DNA of 31,910 nt from Tannockella sp964369175 (GCA_964369175.1 CAYJEM010000018.1:1-31910), one strand, 5' to 3'. Shown: positions 8,234 to 16,362, counted from the first letter of the stretch. Notes: a model not told the origin generated them from the sequence alone. Translations and numbers: made by a program.

Positions 8234-9460
8234 ATGATAGAAAATCAAGAAAAAGAATTGGAGTTATTTAGAAAAAAATTTGAAGCTAGTCCCTCACTAT
8301 TTACAAATCATCAAGCCTTAGCGTATATGAAATTACTTAAGGAAGAAAAGTTAGTTGAAGAAGCAACTACAGTCGCAACTGGTTTATTACAACATGCGCC
8401 TGAGTTAACACTATATATTAATACATATGGCTATTTGTTATATAACGCGTATATTGATATTGATGAAGCTCGCATCCGTGAAGACTTAGAATTATTTTAC
8501 AAAAAAGTAAAAGAAATACTGGCAGTCACAAAACCAGAAAAATATTCTCCTTACTTTGCTACAATTAATAAAGCAATTCGTATCATTACTGGAAGCGATG
8601 ATATTGACTACTATTTGTTACTTGAAATGTTACAACACTTAGACCCTGAAGACTTACCATCGCAACCATTTATTAATGATTCTGGTAAAGAGTTCGAGTC
8701 TAAAAAAGAACGTTATTATCGCTTATTAGTACGTGCATTATATGAAACCAAGAAATTTAAAGAGTGTATCGAGGAAGCTACAGTTGCTTTATCAATTCCA
8801 TTAAAATGGCATTTTAATGCAAAGCAGTGGGTCCAATACTATCTTGCACTTTGTTTTATTGAAACAAATCAATTTGAAGAAGCAAAATCACAATTAATTA
8901 CATTGAGAAATAGACTACGTGGAGTTGATATAGACTCAATTATCTATGATATTTATCGTAGTAGTGATAACATTAGAGAAGCAAACCTCTATGTACTGTA
9001 CGACTTCTTTGAAAAGGGTTATACAATCAATAATTTAGACATTTATTTACGACTGTTAGATTCATCAAAAGTATCTGCTAATAACGAAATCATTACTATA
9101 ATTGATCAGTTCATTTATATGCTAACAAAGGAAGAAAACATTGCGTATACCGCTTTATTTAGTCATGATGAAAGTATCGATTCTAGTACATTGTATGACA
9201 AAGTATATAACACAGTTATGAATAATTTAGATTTATACATTGATCGTTTTCAAGGAATGGTTGTGTATTACAATAAAGAGCAAGAGATTGGTACAATTGT
9301 TGAAAATAATACACGTGAGCGTATTTTCTTTAGACAATCAGATTATGTATATGATATAGATGTACAACGCAAAGATCATGTAAGCTATGCTATTTTACCA
9401 ACATTTAATAGTAAAAAAGGTGAGGAAAGTTCAAAAGCAATATTAATTTTAACTATCTAG
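8234..9460 (+). CDS. TPR-like protein with C-terminal cold-shock-like (OB-fold) segment
   Basis: The product is 408 residues from ATG at 8234, chosen because GGAGGT at 8221-8226 is seven bases upstream; the earlier in-frame ATG at 8219 overlaps that site. Most of the protein consists of amphipathic helical pairs resembling degenerate tetratricopeptide repeats, for example KERYYRLLVRALYETKKFKE followed by ALCFIETNQFEEAKSQL. The last 68 residues (about 341-408: GMVVYYN, IGTIVENN, RIFFRQSDY) follow the spacing of a cold-shock domain, which binds single-stranded RNA or DNA, although the classical aromatic motifs are weak. There is no signal peptide, so it is predicted to be cytoplasmic. Function is unknown; an RNA-associated scaffold is a guess. 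It is a single-gene unit closed by a strong terminator. Confidence 0.75.
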   Translation: MIENQEKELELFRKKFEASPSLFTNHQALAYMKLLKEEKLVEEATTVATGLLQHAPELTLYINTYGYLLYNAYIDIDEARIREDLELFYKKVKEILAVTKPEKYSPYFATINKAIRIITGSDDIDYYLLLEMLQHLDPEDLPSQPFINDSGKEFESKKERYYRLLVRALYETKKFKECIEEATVALSIPLKWHFNAKQWVQYYLALCFIETNQFEEAKSQLITLRNRLRGVDIDSIIYDIYRSSDNIREANLYVLYDFFEKGYTINNLDIYLRLLDSSKVSANNEIITIIDQFIYMLTKEENIAYTALFSHDESIDSSTLYDKVYNTVMNNLDLYIDRFQGMVVYYNKEQEIGTIVENNTRERIFFRQSDYVYDIDVQRKDHVSYAILPTFNSKKGEESSKAILILTI

Positions 9461-9482
9461 CAAAATTATATTTTCTAGCAAG

Positions 9483-9505
9483 AAAGACAGTGCAAACTGT
9501 CTTTT
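9483..9505 (+). terminator. Intrinsic terminator of the TPR gene
   Basis: A perfect 9-bp stem (AAAGACAGT at 9483-9491, ACTGTCTTT at 9496-9504) with a GCAA tetraloop and a short T-tract lies 22 bases after the stop. Confidence 0.85.
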
Positions 9506-9550
9506 ATGCACTTCTTTTATAAATCTGCATACAATAATTGAGGTGATTAT

Positions 9551-10324
9551 ATGAAAGATATTTTATTATTACATCCTTTATTATTAACATTTATTTTTGC
9601 TAGTATTAATTGGTTATTAACATTATTTGGAGCTGCTCTAGTTTATTTTGTAAAGAGCACAAAAAGAAAATGGATTTCAATGGCTACGGGCATGGCTGCT
9701 GGGGTCATGTTTGCTGCATCTTTTTTCTCTTTATTGCTACCAGCAATGTCAAGACTAGAAGGTCAATCAAAAATAAATCTATTTATTATTCCACTTGGAT
9801 TTATTATTGGGGCTCTATCAATTAAATACTTTTCTAGTTTAATTGCAAGAAAACAAAAACAAAATTATTGTTATTGTAATCAAAGTAAAATGTTAATGTT
9901 TGCTATGACTTTACACAACATTCCAGAAGGTTTTGTAGTTGGTGTAGCTTTTGCAGGTTGTCTTGCTGGCAATTACTTACCAGCAATTATCCTATCAATT
10001 GGTATTGGAATACAAAACTTTCCTGAAGGATGTGCAATTTCTTTACCGATGCATCAATCTGGTAAAAGCAAATTTACTGCACTAATGTATGGACAATTAT
10101 CTGCACTAGTAGAGATTCCAGCTGCTATTATTGGTTTTTTATTTGCAACTTCGGTTAGCCAAATACTACCATTTACACTTGCTTTTGCTGCTGGAACAAT
10201 GGTTTTTGTGTGTGTTGATGATTTAATTCCTGAAGCAAGTAAATGTAGAAAAGGAAAGCTTGCATCAATCAGTTTCATTGTAGGGTTTGTAATAATGATG
10301 ACATTAGATATTTTATTATCTTAA
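9551..10324 (+). CDS. ZIP family metal transporter
   Basis: This 257-residue integral membrane protein has about seven or eight hydrophobic segments and the two ZIP signatures, HNIPEG (122-127) and QNFPEG (155-160), which supply the metal-binding residues of the transport path. ZIP proteins carry zinc, iron or manganese into the cytoplasm. The overall form resembles the ZupT/GufA branch. A cytoplasmic loop near 100-113 (KQKQNYCYCNQSK) contains a CYC pair but lacks the His-rich stretch common in this family. The ribosome binding site is GAGGTG. It is a single-gene unit sharing a terminator with the convergent YetF-family gene. The metal cannot be named from sequence. Confidence 0.9.
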   Translation: MKDILLLHPLLLTFIFASINWLLTLFGAALVYFVKSTKRKWISMATGMAAGVMFAASFFSLLLPAMSRLEGQSKINLFIIPLGFIIGALSIKYFSSLIARKQKQNYCYCNQSKMLMFAMTLHNIPEGFVVGVAFAGCLAGNYLPAIILSIGIGIQNFPEGCAISLPMHQSGKSKFTALMYGQLSALVEIPAAIIGFLFATSVSQILPFTLAFAAGTMVFVCVDDLIPEASKCRKGKLASISFIVGFVIMMTLDILLS

Positions 10325-10345
10325 AAAGAGCTATCTGCTCTTTTC
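10324..10345. terminator. Bidirectional terminator between the ZIP and YetF-family genes
   Basis: AAAAGAGC (10324-10331), a five-base loop and GCTCTTTT (10337-10344) are followed by a T-rich run on the plus strand and a shorter one on the minus strand. The stem overlaps the stop codons of both convergent genes. Confidence 0.8.
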
Positions 10346-10960
10346 TTTTTTTACATAAACTAGTTTATCTTTTTCGACTACACAATAAAAAATATTATCT
10401 ATCTCTTCATTATGAATATTCTTCTTTAGCCAATCAATATCTTTATTTAATAATTCTAATACTCGTATATTTACGCAACCATCAACAATAACAGCATCAG
10501 GAAATTTCGTTTTACTATCCTGCTTTTTTATAATTGATAACGTCCCATCTCTTTCAAGCACTGCAAAGGCAACATCACTTATACTATCCACGCCTTCTAA
10601 ACGTAATTGGTGACATAAATCATCAACACTATAACGAAGATTTTTCATTATTTCTTGCTTTATTTGACCGTTCACTACAATGTAGCTAGGTTGTCCTTCT
10701 AAGATGTTTCGAGCCTTTTTTGAATGTATGGTTATAATTGATACTACTTTATCTATAACCACTAATGTAATAGTTGCAATAATACTATGTGTCATATTTA
10801 AAGTATCACTACCAATAGAGATTGTTACAAGTTCTGCTAATACTAGAAAGACAACAAAATCAAATACATTTAGTTGACTAAGTTCTTTTTTACCAAATAA
10901 TCTAAGTAAAATTGTTACATATATATAAATCATGATACTCGTTAAAAATATAGCAAACAT
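10331..10960 (-). CDS. YetF-family (DUF421) membrane protein
   Basis: This 209-residue protein has three N-terminal membrane segments and a cytoplasmic C-terminal alpha/beta region, the usual YetF/DUF421 layout. Diagnostic features are RLFGKKELSQLNVFDFVVFL (about 20-39) and the sequence GQPSYIVVNGQI, where the family normally shows a GxPxxIVxNG pattern. Homologues occur in sporulating and non-sporulating Bacillota, and some sit near germination or spore genes, but the biochemical function is unknown. Its end is embedded in the shared terminator. It is divergent from a small membrane-protein gene only 58 bases away. Confidence 0.85.
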   Translation of the reverse strand: MFAIFLTSIMIYIYVTILLRLFGKKELSQLNVFDFVVFLVLAELVTISIGSDTLNMTHSIIATITLVVIDKVVSIITIHSKKARNILEGQPSYIVVNGQIKQEIMKNLRYSVDDLCHQLRLEGVDSISDVAFAVLERDGTLSIIKKQDSKTKFPDAVIVDGCVNIRVLELLNKDIDWLKKNIHNEEIDNIFYCVVEKDKLVYVKKEKSR

Positions 10961-11018
10961 TTAATTTCATCCGTTCTATTTTGTATTTTATAAACATATA
11001 TAGCAATAGGAGGTTTAT

Positions 11019-11363
11019 ATGAAAAAGCAACTTATTTCTTATGGGAAACTACTTGGTTTCAATCTTATCACTACAACAATTTTTAGTATTATTATTACAA
11101 TATTTTTACTATTTATACCTATTCCTTCAACAATTTACACTATTGCTTTGAATACTGTATCTTTGCTTATATGCGTTCTTTGTGCTATTTATTTTTATAA
11201 AATCATACCTAGTAAAAGACTCATTCATAGCATCATATTTTCACTTCTCTATATTGTTTTGCTAGCTATTATTTCAAGTTCATCATTGTCATTATTTTCT
11301 GTAATAATTCGTCCAATCGTATTTATAACAACAATTCTAATATTACAAAGATTATCTCGTTAA
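11019..11363 (+). CDS. Small four-helix membrane protein (TIGR04086-like)
   Basis: This 114-residue, highly hydrophobic protein is predicted to have four transmembrane helices, with a basic loop (KIIPSKRLIHS) in the middle. Size and topology resemble the TIGR04086 family of Bacillota membrane proteins, whose function is unknown. The start is well supported by AGGAGGT at good spacing. It is a one-gene unit, divergent from the YetF-family gene and convergent with the glycyl radical enzyme gene. Family placement rests on general resemblance rather than on a conserved motif. Confidence 0.65.
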   Translation: MKKQLISYGKLLGFNLITTTIFSIIITIFLLFIPIPSTIYTIALNTVSLLICVLCAIYFYKIIPSKRLIHSIIFSLLYIVLLAIISSSSLSLFSVIIRPIVFITTILILQRLSR

Positions 11364-11371
11364 ATACAAAA

Positions 11372-11391
11372 AACGCAATTAATATTGCGTT
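11372..11391. terminator. Bidirectional terminator between the small membrane protein and ybiW-type genes
   Basis: AACGCAAT (11372-11379), TAAT loop and ATTGCGTT (11384-11391) form a perfect 8-bp stem. The T-tract is strong on the minus strand (six T) and weaker on the plus strand, so it mainly serves the glycyl radical enzyme gene. Confidence 0.8.
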
Positions 11392-11416
11392 CTTTGTTGG
11401 CTAGGTAATTGGTTTA

Positions 11417-13828
11417 TTATAATGTTTGTTCTGTTCTTTCAATGATATCATCTTGTGTAGCTTTTGATAACACATTGAAAAATGCTGAATATCCTGCAAC
11501 ACGGACAATTAAATCACGATATTTATCCGGATTTGCTTGTGCGTCAAGTAAAGTATCTTTTGATACAACGTTATATTGTACGTGATATCCATCTAAGCGA
11601 TTAAAGAATGTTTTAATCATCATTTCTAACTTACGTTTATTTTCTTCTGTAGATAACATTTGTGGAGTAACTTTTTGATTTAATAATACACCACCTGTAA
11701 TATCTTGAGTAGGAAGTTTTGAAACTGTTTTAAATACTGCTGTAGGTCCGCTTTTATCCATTGAATGGGCTGGTGAACAACCTTCAGCAAGAGGTGTTCT
11801 AGCATTACGACCATCAGGTGTAGCTAAGGTTCCACGTCCTTGACCAACATTTGCTGAGATTGATGAAGTACCAGCATAACGGATACCACCAATTGGCCCT
11901 CTACCAAAACGAGTACTAGGGTATTTTTTCATTTCATCAATATATGAATTATAAGCATCAACTACTAATTGATCTACATAGTCATCATCATTTCCATATT
12001 TAGGTGATTCATTAATTAACATTTTTTGAATTTCTTTATTCTCTGGGGATGTAAAGTCATCTTCCATCGCATTCCATAATTGTTCAGGAGTAATTTTCTT
12101 TTCCTCAAATACTAGTTTTTTTATTGCAGCCATGCTATCTGCCATATTTGCGATACCGATTTGCAATCCTGAGATGAAGTCATAAATTGCTCCACCTTCT
12201 TTAATTGTTTTTCCTCGACCAATGCAATCTTGCGTTAACGTTGAACATAAAATATCTGGTACATCTCTTTCAGATGCTAAGTCAACTGCATTTTCTACAA
12301 TCACAGATAGTCGAACGATTTCACGAATTGACTTATCCCAAGCCTCTTCTAACTGCTCAAAAGATTTCATATCTTTAAAGTAACCATACCCTTTTACAAA
12401 GCGTTTACCTGATGTTACATCAACACCATCATTCATAACTGCTAGTAAGATTCTTGGAAAGTTTTGGTATGACATTCCAGTACAACGATACCCCCATTTT
12501 CCAGGAACAGCCGTTTCAACACACCCTATTGCTGAATAGTTATATGCATCTTCTTCTTTTACACCGTACCCAATAAATGATGGAATAATAATTTCATCAT
12601 TATTAAATGCTGGCATCCCTGTTCCTAACTTCATAACCTCAATGCATTCATTAAAAAACTCAGGATGTAAACCATTATAATATCGTACTGTAAGGTTTGG
12701 TTGAGGTAATCTAGTTTGTGCTACAGATTTTAAAACTAAAAATGAAAGTTTGTTAACCGCATCTTTTTTATCAGGTGTTTGACCACCAATAGTAACATTT
12801 TGGTACATTGGACTACCGGCACTACTAAAGGTATGTGCTTGACTTCTTACTTTATTAATAGTCATCGTTTTAATCCATAAGTTTGTTAACAATTCTACTG
12901 CTTGTTCTTCATCTATTATTCCATCCTTTAAATCTGCTTCAAGGAATGAATTCATATATTGATCAAAACGACCATATGATAATGAATGTCCATTTGATTC
13001 GATTTGTAAGATTAGTTGAATAAACCAAACTGACTGAATCGCTTCTTTAAAATTTGTTGCTGGGTAGTAAGGAACTTTTGAGCATATATCACTAATTTCA
13101 AGTAACTCTTCTTTCCTTTTACCAGTTGCATTGCTAGCTAGTTCTTTAGCTAACTCGCTATAACGAGTTGCATATGTTTTAACTGCATCAATAACTACAA
13201 GTACTGATTTATAAAATATATGTTTATCAATACTTTCAGGTTTACACATATCTAATTCTTTATATAGTTTTTTTGTTCTTTCTTCAAACCCAATTAAACC
13301 TTTTTCTAAAACTTCTTGATAATCAACTGCTAAATGGGCATCTCCAGAATTTAATTTTCCTTCCATTCCAAAGAATCCAGTTTCCATAAATACACTTACT
13401 TCATCTGGTAACAATGCTGCTCCTTTTGCTCTTAGATTATTGTTTTCCCAAAAAGGTGCAATTGAACGTAAATCTTCTTTCGTTTTCTCTGTAATGTAGA
13501 AAACATCACCATCACGTTTTTCAAATAAATCTAGTTCATTAATAACAAATTCTAGTGTGTATTCAGGAAATACTGGTGCATCTTTATTTGATGCAGCTTG
13601 ATTTCCAACAATTAATGTTTCATCTTCTATATAAATAGACATTTTTTCTAAAATATTTTTTAACATTAATGCACGCTTCATTACTGGTGGTTGGTTTTGA
13701 TGTTCCTTATATGTCTCAGTAACTAACAATGCACGCTGGGCACATACATAAGGTTTTTTATCTAACACTTTTTCTCTAAAATCATCCATTCTTGGTGTCA
13801 AATCACCAAAACGCTCAACATTTTTCAT
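11417..13828 (-). CDS. ybiW: Glycyl radical enzyme, YbiW (PflF) type, substrate unassigned
   Basis: This 803-residue protein has the C-terminal radical motif RVAGYSAFF (Gly779) and active-site GCVE (Cys436, Glu438). A single Cys followed by x-Glu, rather than the Cys-Cys pair of pyruvate formate-lyase, places it with the dehydratase/lyase-type glycyl radical enzymes. His165 (SGDAHLAVDY) and His281-Ser282 (SNGHSLSYGRFDQY) are also dehydratase-type positions. The run GKWGYRCTGMSYQNF and the C-terminus DDIIERTE closely resemble what I remember of E. coli YbiW, which is almost the same length. There is no N-terminal extension of the kind that targets microcompartments. The activase is divergent and a DeoR repressor is adjacent, suggesting a sugar-phosphate-like substrate; that is inference. 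The enzyme is destroyed by oxygen, so the host is probably anaerobic. Confidence 0.9.
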   Translation of the reverse strand: MKNVERFGDLTPRMDDFREKVLDKKPYVCAQRALLVTETYKEHQNQPPVMKRALMLKNILEKMSIYIEDETLIVGNQAASNKDAPVFPEYTLEFVINELDLFEKRDGDVFYITEKTKEDLRSIAPFWENNNLRAKGAALLPDEVSVFMETGFFGMEGKLNSGDAHLAVDYQEVLEKGLIGFEERTKKLYKELDMCKPESIDKHIFYKSVLVVIDAVKTYATRYSELAKELASNATGKRKEELLEISDICSKVPYYPATNFKEAIQSVWFIQLILQIESNGHSLSYGRFDQYMNSFLEADLKDGIIDEEQAVELLTNLWIKTMTINKVRSQAHTFSSAGSPMYQNVTIGGQTPDKKDAVNKLSFLVLKSVAQTRLPQPNLTVRYYNGLHPEFFNECIEVMKLGTGMPAFNNDEIIIPSFIGYGVKEEDAYNYSAIGCVETAVPGKWGYRCTGMSYQNFPRILLAVMNDGVDVTSGKRFVKGYGYFKDMKSFEQLEEAWDKSIREIVRLSVIVENAVDLASERDVPDILCSTLTQDCIGRGKTIKEGGAIYDFISGLQIGIANMADSMAAIKKLVFEEKKITPEQLWNAMEDDFTSPENKEIQKMLINESPKYGNDDDYVDQLVVDAYNSYIDEMKKYPSTRFGRGPIGGIRYAGTSSISANVGQGRGTLATPDGRNARTPLAEGCSPAHSMDKSGPTAVFKTVSKLPTQDITGGVLLNQKVTPQMLSTEENKRKLEMMIKTFFNRLDGYHVQYNVVSKDTLLDAQANPDKYRDLIVRVAGYSAFFNVLSKATQDDIIERTEQTL

Positions 13829-13843
13829 TACATTTCCTCCTGT

Positions 13844-13857
13844 GTTTCATTTGAAAC
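13844..13857. promoter_or_regulatory. DeoR operator 1 (ybiW leader)
   Basis: GTTTCATTTGAAAC is a 6+2+6 dyad centred at 13850.5, between the ybiW promoter and its ribosome binding site, roughly +27 from the predicted start of transcription. The same motif recurs at 13938 and 15714. Confidence 0.75.
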
Positions 13858-13883
13858 TTTTAATACTTTCAATTTATAATTAA

Positions 13884-13911
13884 ATTATAAAACTATTTTT
13901 ATAAATGTCAA
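13884..13911 (-). promoter_or_regulatory. Promoter of the ybiW-type gene
   Basis: TTGACA (13906-13911), a 16-base spacer and TATAAT (13884-13889) give two perfect consensus boxes on the minus strand. Confidence 0.85.
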
Positions 13912-13937
13912 GAATATTACATAAACAATATAGAATA

Positions 13938-13951
13938 GTTTCATATGAAAT
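13938..13951. promoter_or_regulatory. DeoR operator 2 (activase promoter)
   Basis: GTTTCATATGAAAT contains the perfect 12-bp palindrome TTTCATATGAAA, centred at 13944.5. It ends six bases before the -35 box of the activase promoter and is 94 bp, about nine helical turns, from operator 1. Confidence 0.75.
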
Positions 13952-13957
13952 TAAAAT

Positions 13958-13986
13958 TTTACAACTAATTGATAATATGTTATGAT
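13958..13986 (+). promoter_or_regulatory. Promoter of the activase gene
   Basis: TTTACA (13958-13963), a 17-base spacer and TATGAT (13981-13986) lie 28 bases upstream of the start codon. Confidence 0.7.
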
Positions 13987-14014
13987 ACTGTAGAAAAAGG
14001 AGACAAGATAATAT

Positions 14015-14911
14015 ATGAGTAAAGGTATTATATTTAACATCCAAAAATTCAGTATACATGATGGTCCAGGTATTCGTACAACTGTATTTTTAAAAGGATG
14101 TCCACTCAAATGTAAATGGTGCTCTAATCCAGAATCACAATTAGAGAAAATTCAAATATCATGTGATAAAACAAAGTGTACACATTGTAAAAGTTGCATA
14201 AACACTTGCCCTGCAAAATCTATTTCAATGCAAAACAATAATATTGTTGTAGATGCAGATACATGTATTGGTTGTGGTAATTGTATTCAAAAATGCCCTA
14301 CTAGTGCATTATCATTTGAAGGAGAGTATAAAGAAGTTGATGAGATTGTAAAAGTATGTATGCAAGATATTGATTTCTACGAAGAATCAGATGGTGGTAT
14401 CACAATTTCTGGTGGTGAAGGAATGAGTCAACCACAGTTTTTAAAAGCATTAATTAAAAAATTAAAGGAGCATAACTTACATGTAGCAATTGAAACAACA
14501 GGGTATATTGATCCAACTGTTTTCCAAGAACTTGCTAGTATGCTGGATTTATTGTTATTCGATGTTAAACATTATGATTCTATAAAACATTTTGAAGGAA
14601 CTAATGTGCATAATGAATTAATTCTAGAAAATCTAAAGTGGTCAGTTGAACATAACATAAATTTGCTTGTTAGAATTCCCGTTATTCCTGACTTCAATGA
14701 TTCTTTAGATGATGCAATCGGTCTTGCTACTATATTACAAAATTTTGGTATAAAAAAAGCTCAACTTTTACCTTTTCATCAATTTGGTGAAAAGAAGTAT
14801 GAGTTATTAAATATGATATATACATTAAAAGATAAAAAAGCCCTTTATCCAGAAGATTTGCATGAATATCAACAAATCTTTATTGATAAAGGTATAGAGT
14901 GTATTTTTTAG
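14015..14911 (+). CDS. ybiY: Glycyl radical enzyme activating enzyme (radical SAM)
   Basis: This 298-residue radical SAM activase has the cluster motif CPLKCKWC with Cys29, Cys33 and Cys36, preceded by the activase signature IHDGPGIRTTVFLKGC. Two inserted ferredoxin-type 4Fe-4S sites follow: Cys55, 58, 61, 65 and Cys84, 87, 90, 94. This is the layout of activases for dehydratase-type glycyl radical enzymes rather than the shorter PFL activase. ISGGEGMSQP is a variant of the usual SGGEP binding segment. It would abstract hydrogen from Gly779 of the divergent enzyme using S-adenosylmethionine. An AAGGAGA site precedes the start. The two genes share one regulatory region, so enzyme and activator are co-induced. 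Confidence 0.93.
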   Translation: MSKGIIFNIQKFSIHDGPGIRTTVFLKGCPLKCKWCSNPESQLEKIQISCDKTKCTHCKSCINTCPAKSISMQNNNIVVDADTCIGCGNCIQKCPTSALSFEGEYKEVDEIVKVCMQDIDFYEESDGGITISGGEGMSQPQFLKALIKKLKEHNLHVAIETTGYIDPTVFQELASMLDLLLFDVKHYDSIKHFEGTNVHNELILENLKWSVEHNINLLVRIPVIPDFNDSLDDAIGLATILQNFGIKKAQLLPFHQFGEKKYELLNMIYTLKDKKALYPEDLHEYQQIFIDKGIECIF

Positions 14912-14929
14912 GAGCTTGCTCCTTTTTTT
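14910..14929 (+). terminator. Terminator of the activase gene
   Basis: AGGAG, a CTTG loop and CTCCT are followed by seven T. The hairpin overlaps the activase stop and its T-tract reaches the stop of the convergent deoR-type gene. Confidence 0.75.
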
Positions 14930-15677
14930 ATGCCTTATAAACATTGATACCATTTTTGATAAGATAATTTTCAATATCTATATTAATGTCACTATCTGTA
15001 TAGACACTTGTTACTTTATCATTATCAATAAGTGATACAACGCCCTTTTGTTCAAACTTAATCGACTCTGTGACAACAATAACATTTGTTGCTTGCCTTG
15101 CCATATCACGAACTGCTTCGCTTCGCATGTAGTCATTTCCAGTAAAGCCTGTTTCTTTTGTAAAACCATCAGTACCGATAAATAGCTTATCGACAAAAAA
15201 AGTTTCTGCACATTTTCGTGTTATTGGTCCTACCATGACTTGAGATTCACTTTGATATTCTCCTCCAAGTAAAATCACTTTAACAGTGCCAATCTTACGG
15301 ATATACTCAGCAATAAATGCAGAATTGGTAACTAAGGTAATATCTTTTTTAGTTTTAGCAAGTTCTAAAGCTACTAGGGCACAACAAGATCCAGACTCAA
15401 TCATAATGGTTTCACCGTTTTGAACAGTATTAACGACTTGTCTAGCGATATTTTGTTTACTATCATAGCGATATGCTAGTCTGTTATTGATATCATCGGA
15501 ATCATTAATCTTTGCATATCCGTGTTCTCTTACAATAATCCCACTTCGTTCTAATATATCTAGGTCTTTACGAATTGTAACCTGGGATACTGCAAGTAAA
15601 GTTGATAGTTTTGTTACCTCCATTTTTTTATTTTCAGTAAGTAGTTCAAGTATTTGTGTATGTCTTTTATTCATCAT
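14928..15677 (-). CDS. DeoR family transcriptional repressor
   Basis: This is a 249-residue DeoR-family regulator counted from ATG at 15677, chosen because AAGGAAAA lies just upstream and the family N-terminus (KRHTQILELL) begins there; an ATG immediately after (15674) is equally possible. The N-terminal winged helix (VTKLSTLLAVSQVTIRKDLDILERSG) binds DNA, and the C-terminal domain (ESGSCCALVALEL, LVTNSAFIAEYI, ILLGGEY, LFIGTDGF) is of the sugar-phosphate-sensing type. It sits tail to tail with the activase and shares its operator motif with both enzyme genes and with its own promoter. Autoregulation and induction by a phosphorylated sugar are therefore likely, but the effector is unknown. 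Confidence 0.9.
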   Translation of the reverse strand: MMNKRHTQILELLTENKKMEVTKLSTLLAVSQVTIRKDLDILERSGIIVREHGYAKINDSDDINNRLAYRYDSKQNIARQVVNTVQNGETIMIESGSCCALVALELAKTKKDITLVTNSAFIAEYIRKIGTVKVILLGGEYQSESQVMVGPITRKCAETFFVDKLFIGTDGFTKETGFTGNDYMRSEAVRDMARQATNVIVVTESIKFEQKGVVSLIDNDKVTSVYTDSDINIDIENYLIKNGINVYKA

Positions 15678-15711
15678 GATTTTCCTTTTCTTGTTACACA
15701 ATATCATAATT

Positions 15712-15729
15712 ATGTTTCATTTGCAACAT
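15712..15729. promoter_or_regulatory. DeoR operator 3 (own promoter)
   Basis: ATGTTTCATTTGCAACAT shares GTTTCATTTG with operator 1 and has one altered half-site base. It lies just downstream of the predicted start of transcription of the repressor gene. Confidence 0.6.
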
Positions 15730-15741
15730 AACATGATTTCG

Positions 15742-15750
15742 TTTATACCA
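15742..15750 (-). promoter_or_regulatory. Extended -10 promoter of the DeoR-type gene
   Basis: TGGTATAAA on the minus strand with no clear -35 box. The predicted start near 15735 puts operator 3 immediately downstream. Confidence 0.45.
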
Positions 15751-15761
15751 TATATACAATT

Positions 15762-15793
15762 AAAATAAAAAACATTGATTTATAATCAATGTT
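15762..15793 (-). terminator. Terminator of greA
   Basis: A perfect 10-bp stem (AACATTGATT at 15771-15780, AATCAATGTT at 15784-15793) with a three-base loop is followed on the minus strand by TTTTTTATTTT. The stem includes part of the greA stop codon. Confidence 0.9.
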
Positions 15794-16277
15794 AGTGTAC
15801 AAATTCAAATTTTAATATACGTACGTCGTAAGCTTCTGCAACCCCTACTGTTACAATGGTATTAACTCCATTGCCAAGTAATGCTTTAGCTAGTGGAGAT
15901 TCATTTGAAATTTTCCCATTTCCTGGATCCGCCTCGAAAGAACCAACAATTTTAAATACTTCAGGTTGCGCATCTTTTTCAGATAAATCTAAAATAGTAA
16001 CACTCATACCTGGTTTAACAACCTCAACATCTACTGATTCTTCTGAAATGATTTCAGCGTGTTGTAACATATAATCAATTTCTTTAACCCTTGCTTCTAA
16101 GTGCGCTTGTTTTTCACGAGCAGAGTCATAGTCAGCATTTTCCGACAAGTCACCTTGTGAACGAGCTAATTGTAACTCTTCAATTACTTTAGGTCTTTCA
16201 ACATTAACTAATTTTTCTCTTTCCTCTTTTAACTTTTCAACACCACTTTGGGTTAACAATACTTTTTCTTGTTCCAT
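15792..16277 (-). CDS. greA: Transcription elongation factor GreA
   Basis: This 161-residue protein has the GreA coiled-coil N-terminal domain with tip motif ARSQGDLSENADYDSA (39-54), including acidic residues Asp43 and Glu46 that correspond to the pair positioning metal at the RNA polymerase active site. The C-terminal FKBP-like domain contains ISNESPLAKALLG. GreA stimulates cleavage of backtracked RNA so stalled polymerase can resume. The start follows a GAGGTG site. It ends the trhP2-side gene block; in Bacillus subtilis udk lies between the trhP2 and greA equivalents but is absent here. Confidence 0.96.
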   Translation of the reverse strand: MEQEKVLLTQSGVEKLKEEREKLVNVERPKVIEELQLARSQGDLSENADYDSAREKQAHLEARVKEIDYMLQHAEIISEESVDVEVVKPGMSVTILDLSEKDAQPEVFKIVGSFEADPGNGKISNESPLAKALLGNGVNTIVTVGVAEAYDVRILKFEFVH

Positions 16278-16297
16278 ATTTTCACCTCGTATTCAAT

Positions 16298-16306
16298 AAT
16301 ATAGCA
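16298..16306 (-). promoter_or_regulatory. Candidate extended -10 promoter of greA
   Basis: TGCTATATT on the minus strand, 21 bases upstream of the greA start, with no clear -35 box. No terminator is visible between trhP2 and greA, so read-through is also possible. Confidence 0.4.
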
Positions 16307-16362
16307 TATTTTAATTAATTTATCTAGTATTTATCAATAATCCACAACTTTATTTCTATAGA

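Noticed and set aside
11417..13828. Pyruvate formate-lyase
   Set aside because: The active site has one Cys in GCVE rather than adjacent cysteines, and the activase carries two extra ferredoxin sites.
15678..15707. Longer N-terminus for the DeoR-type protein starting at 15707
   Set aside because: It adds ten basic residues not typical of the family and would place the ribosome site within the coding region.
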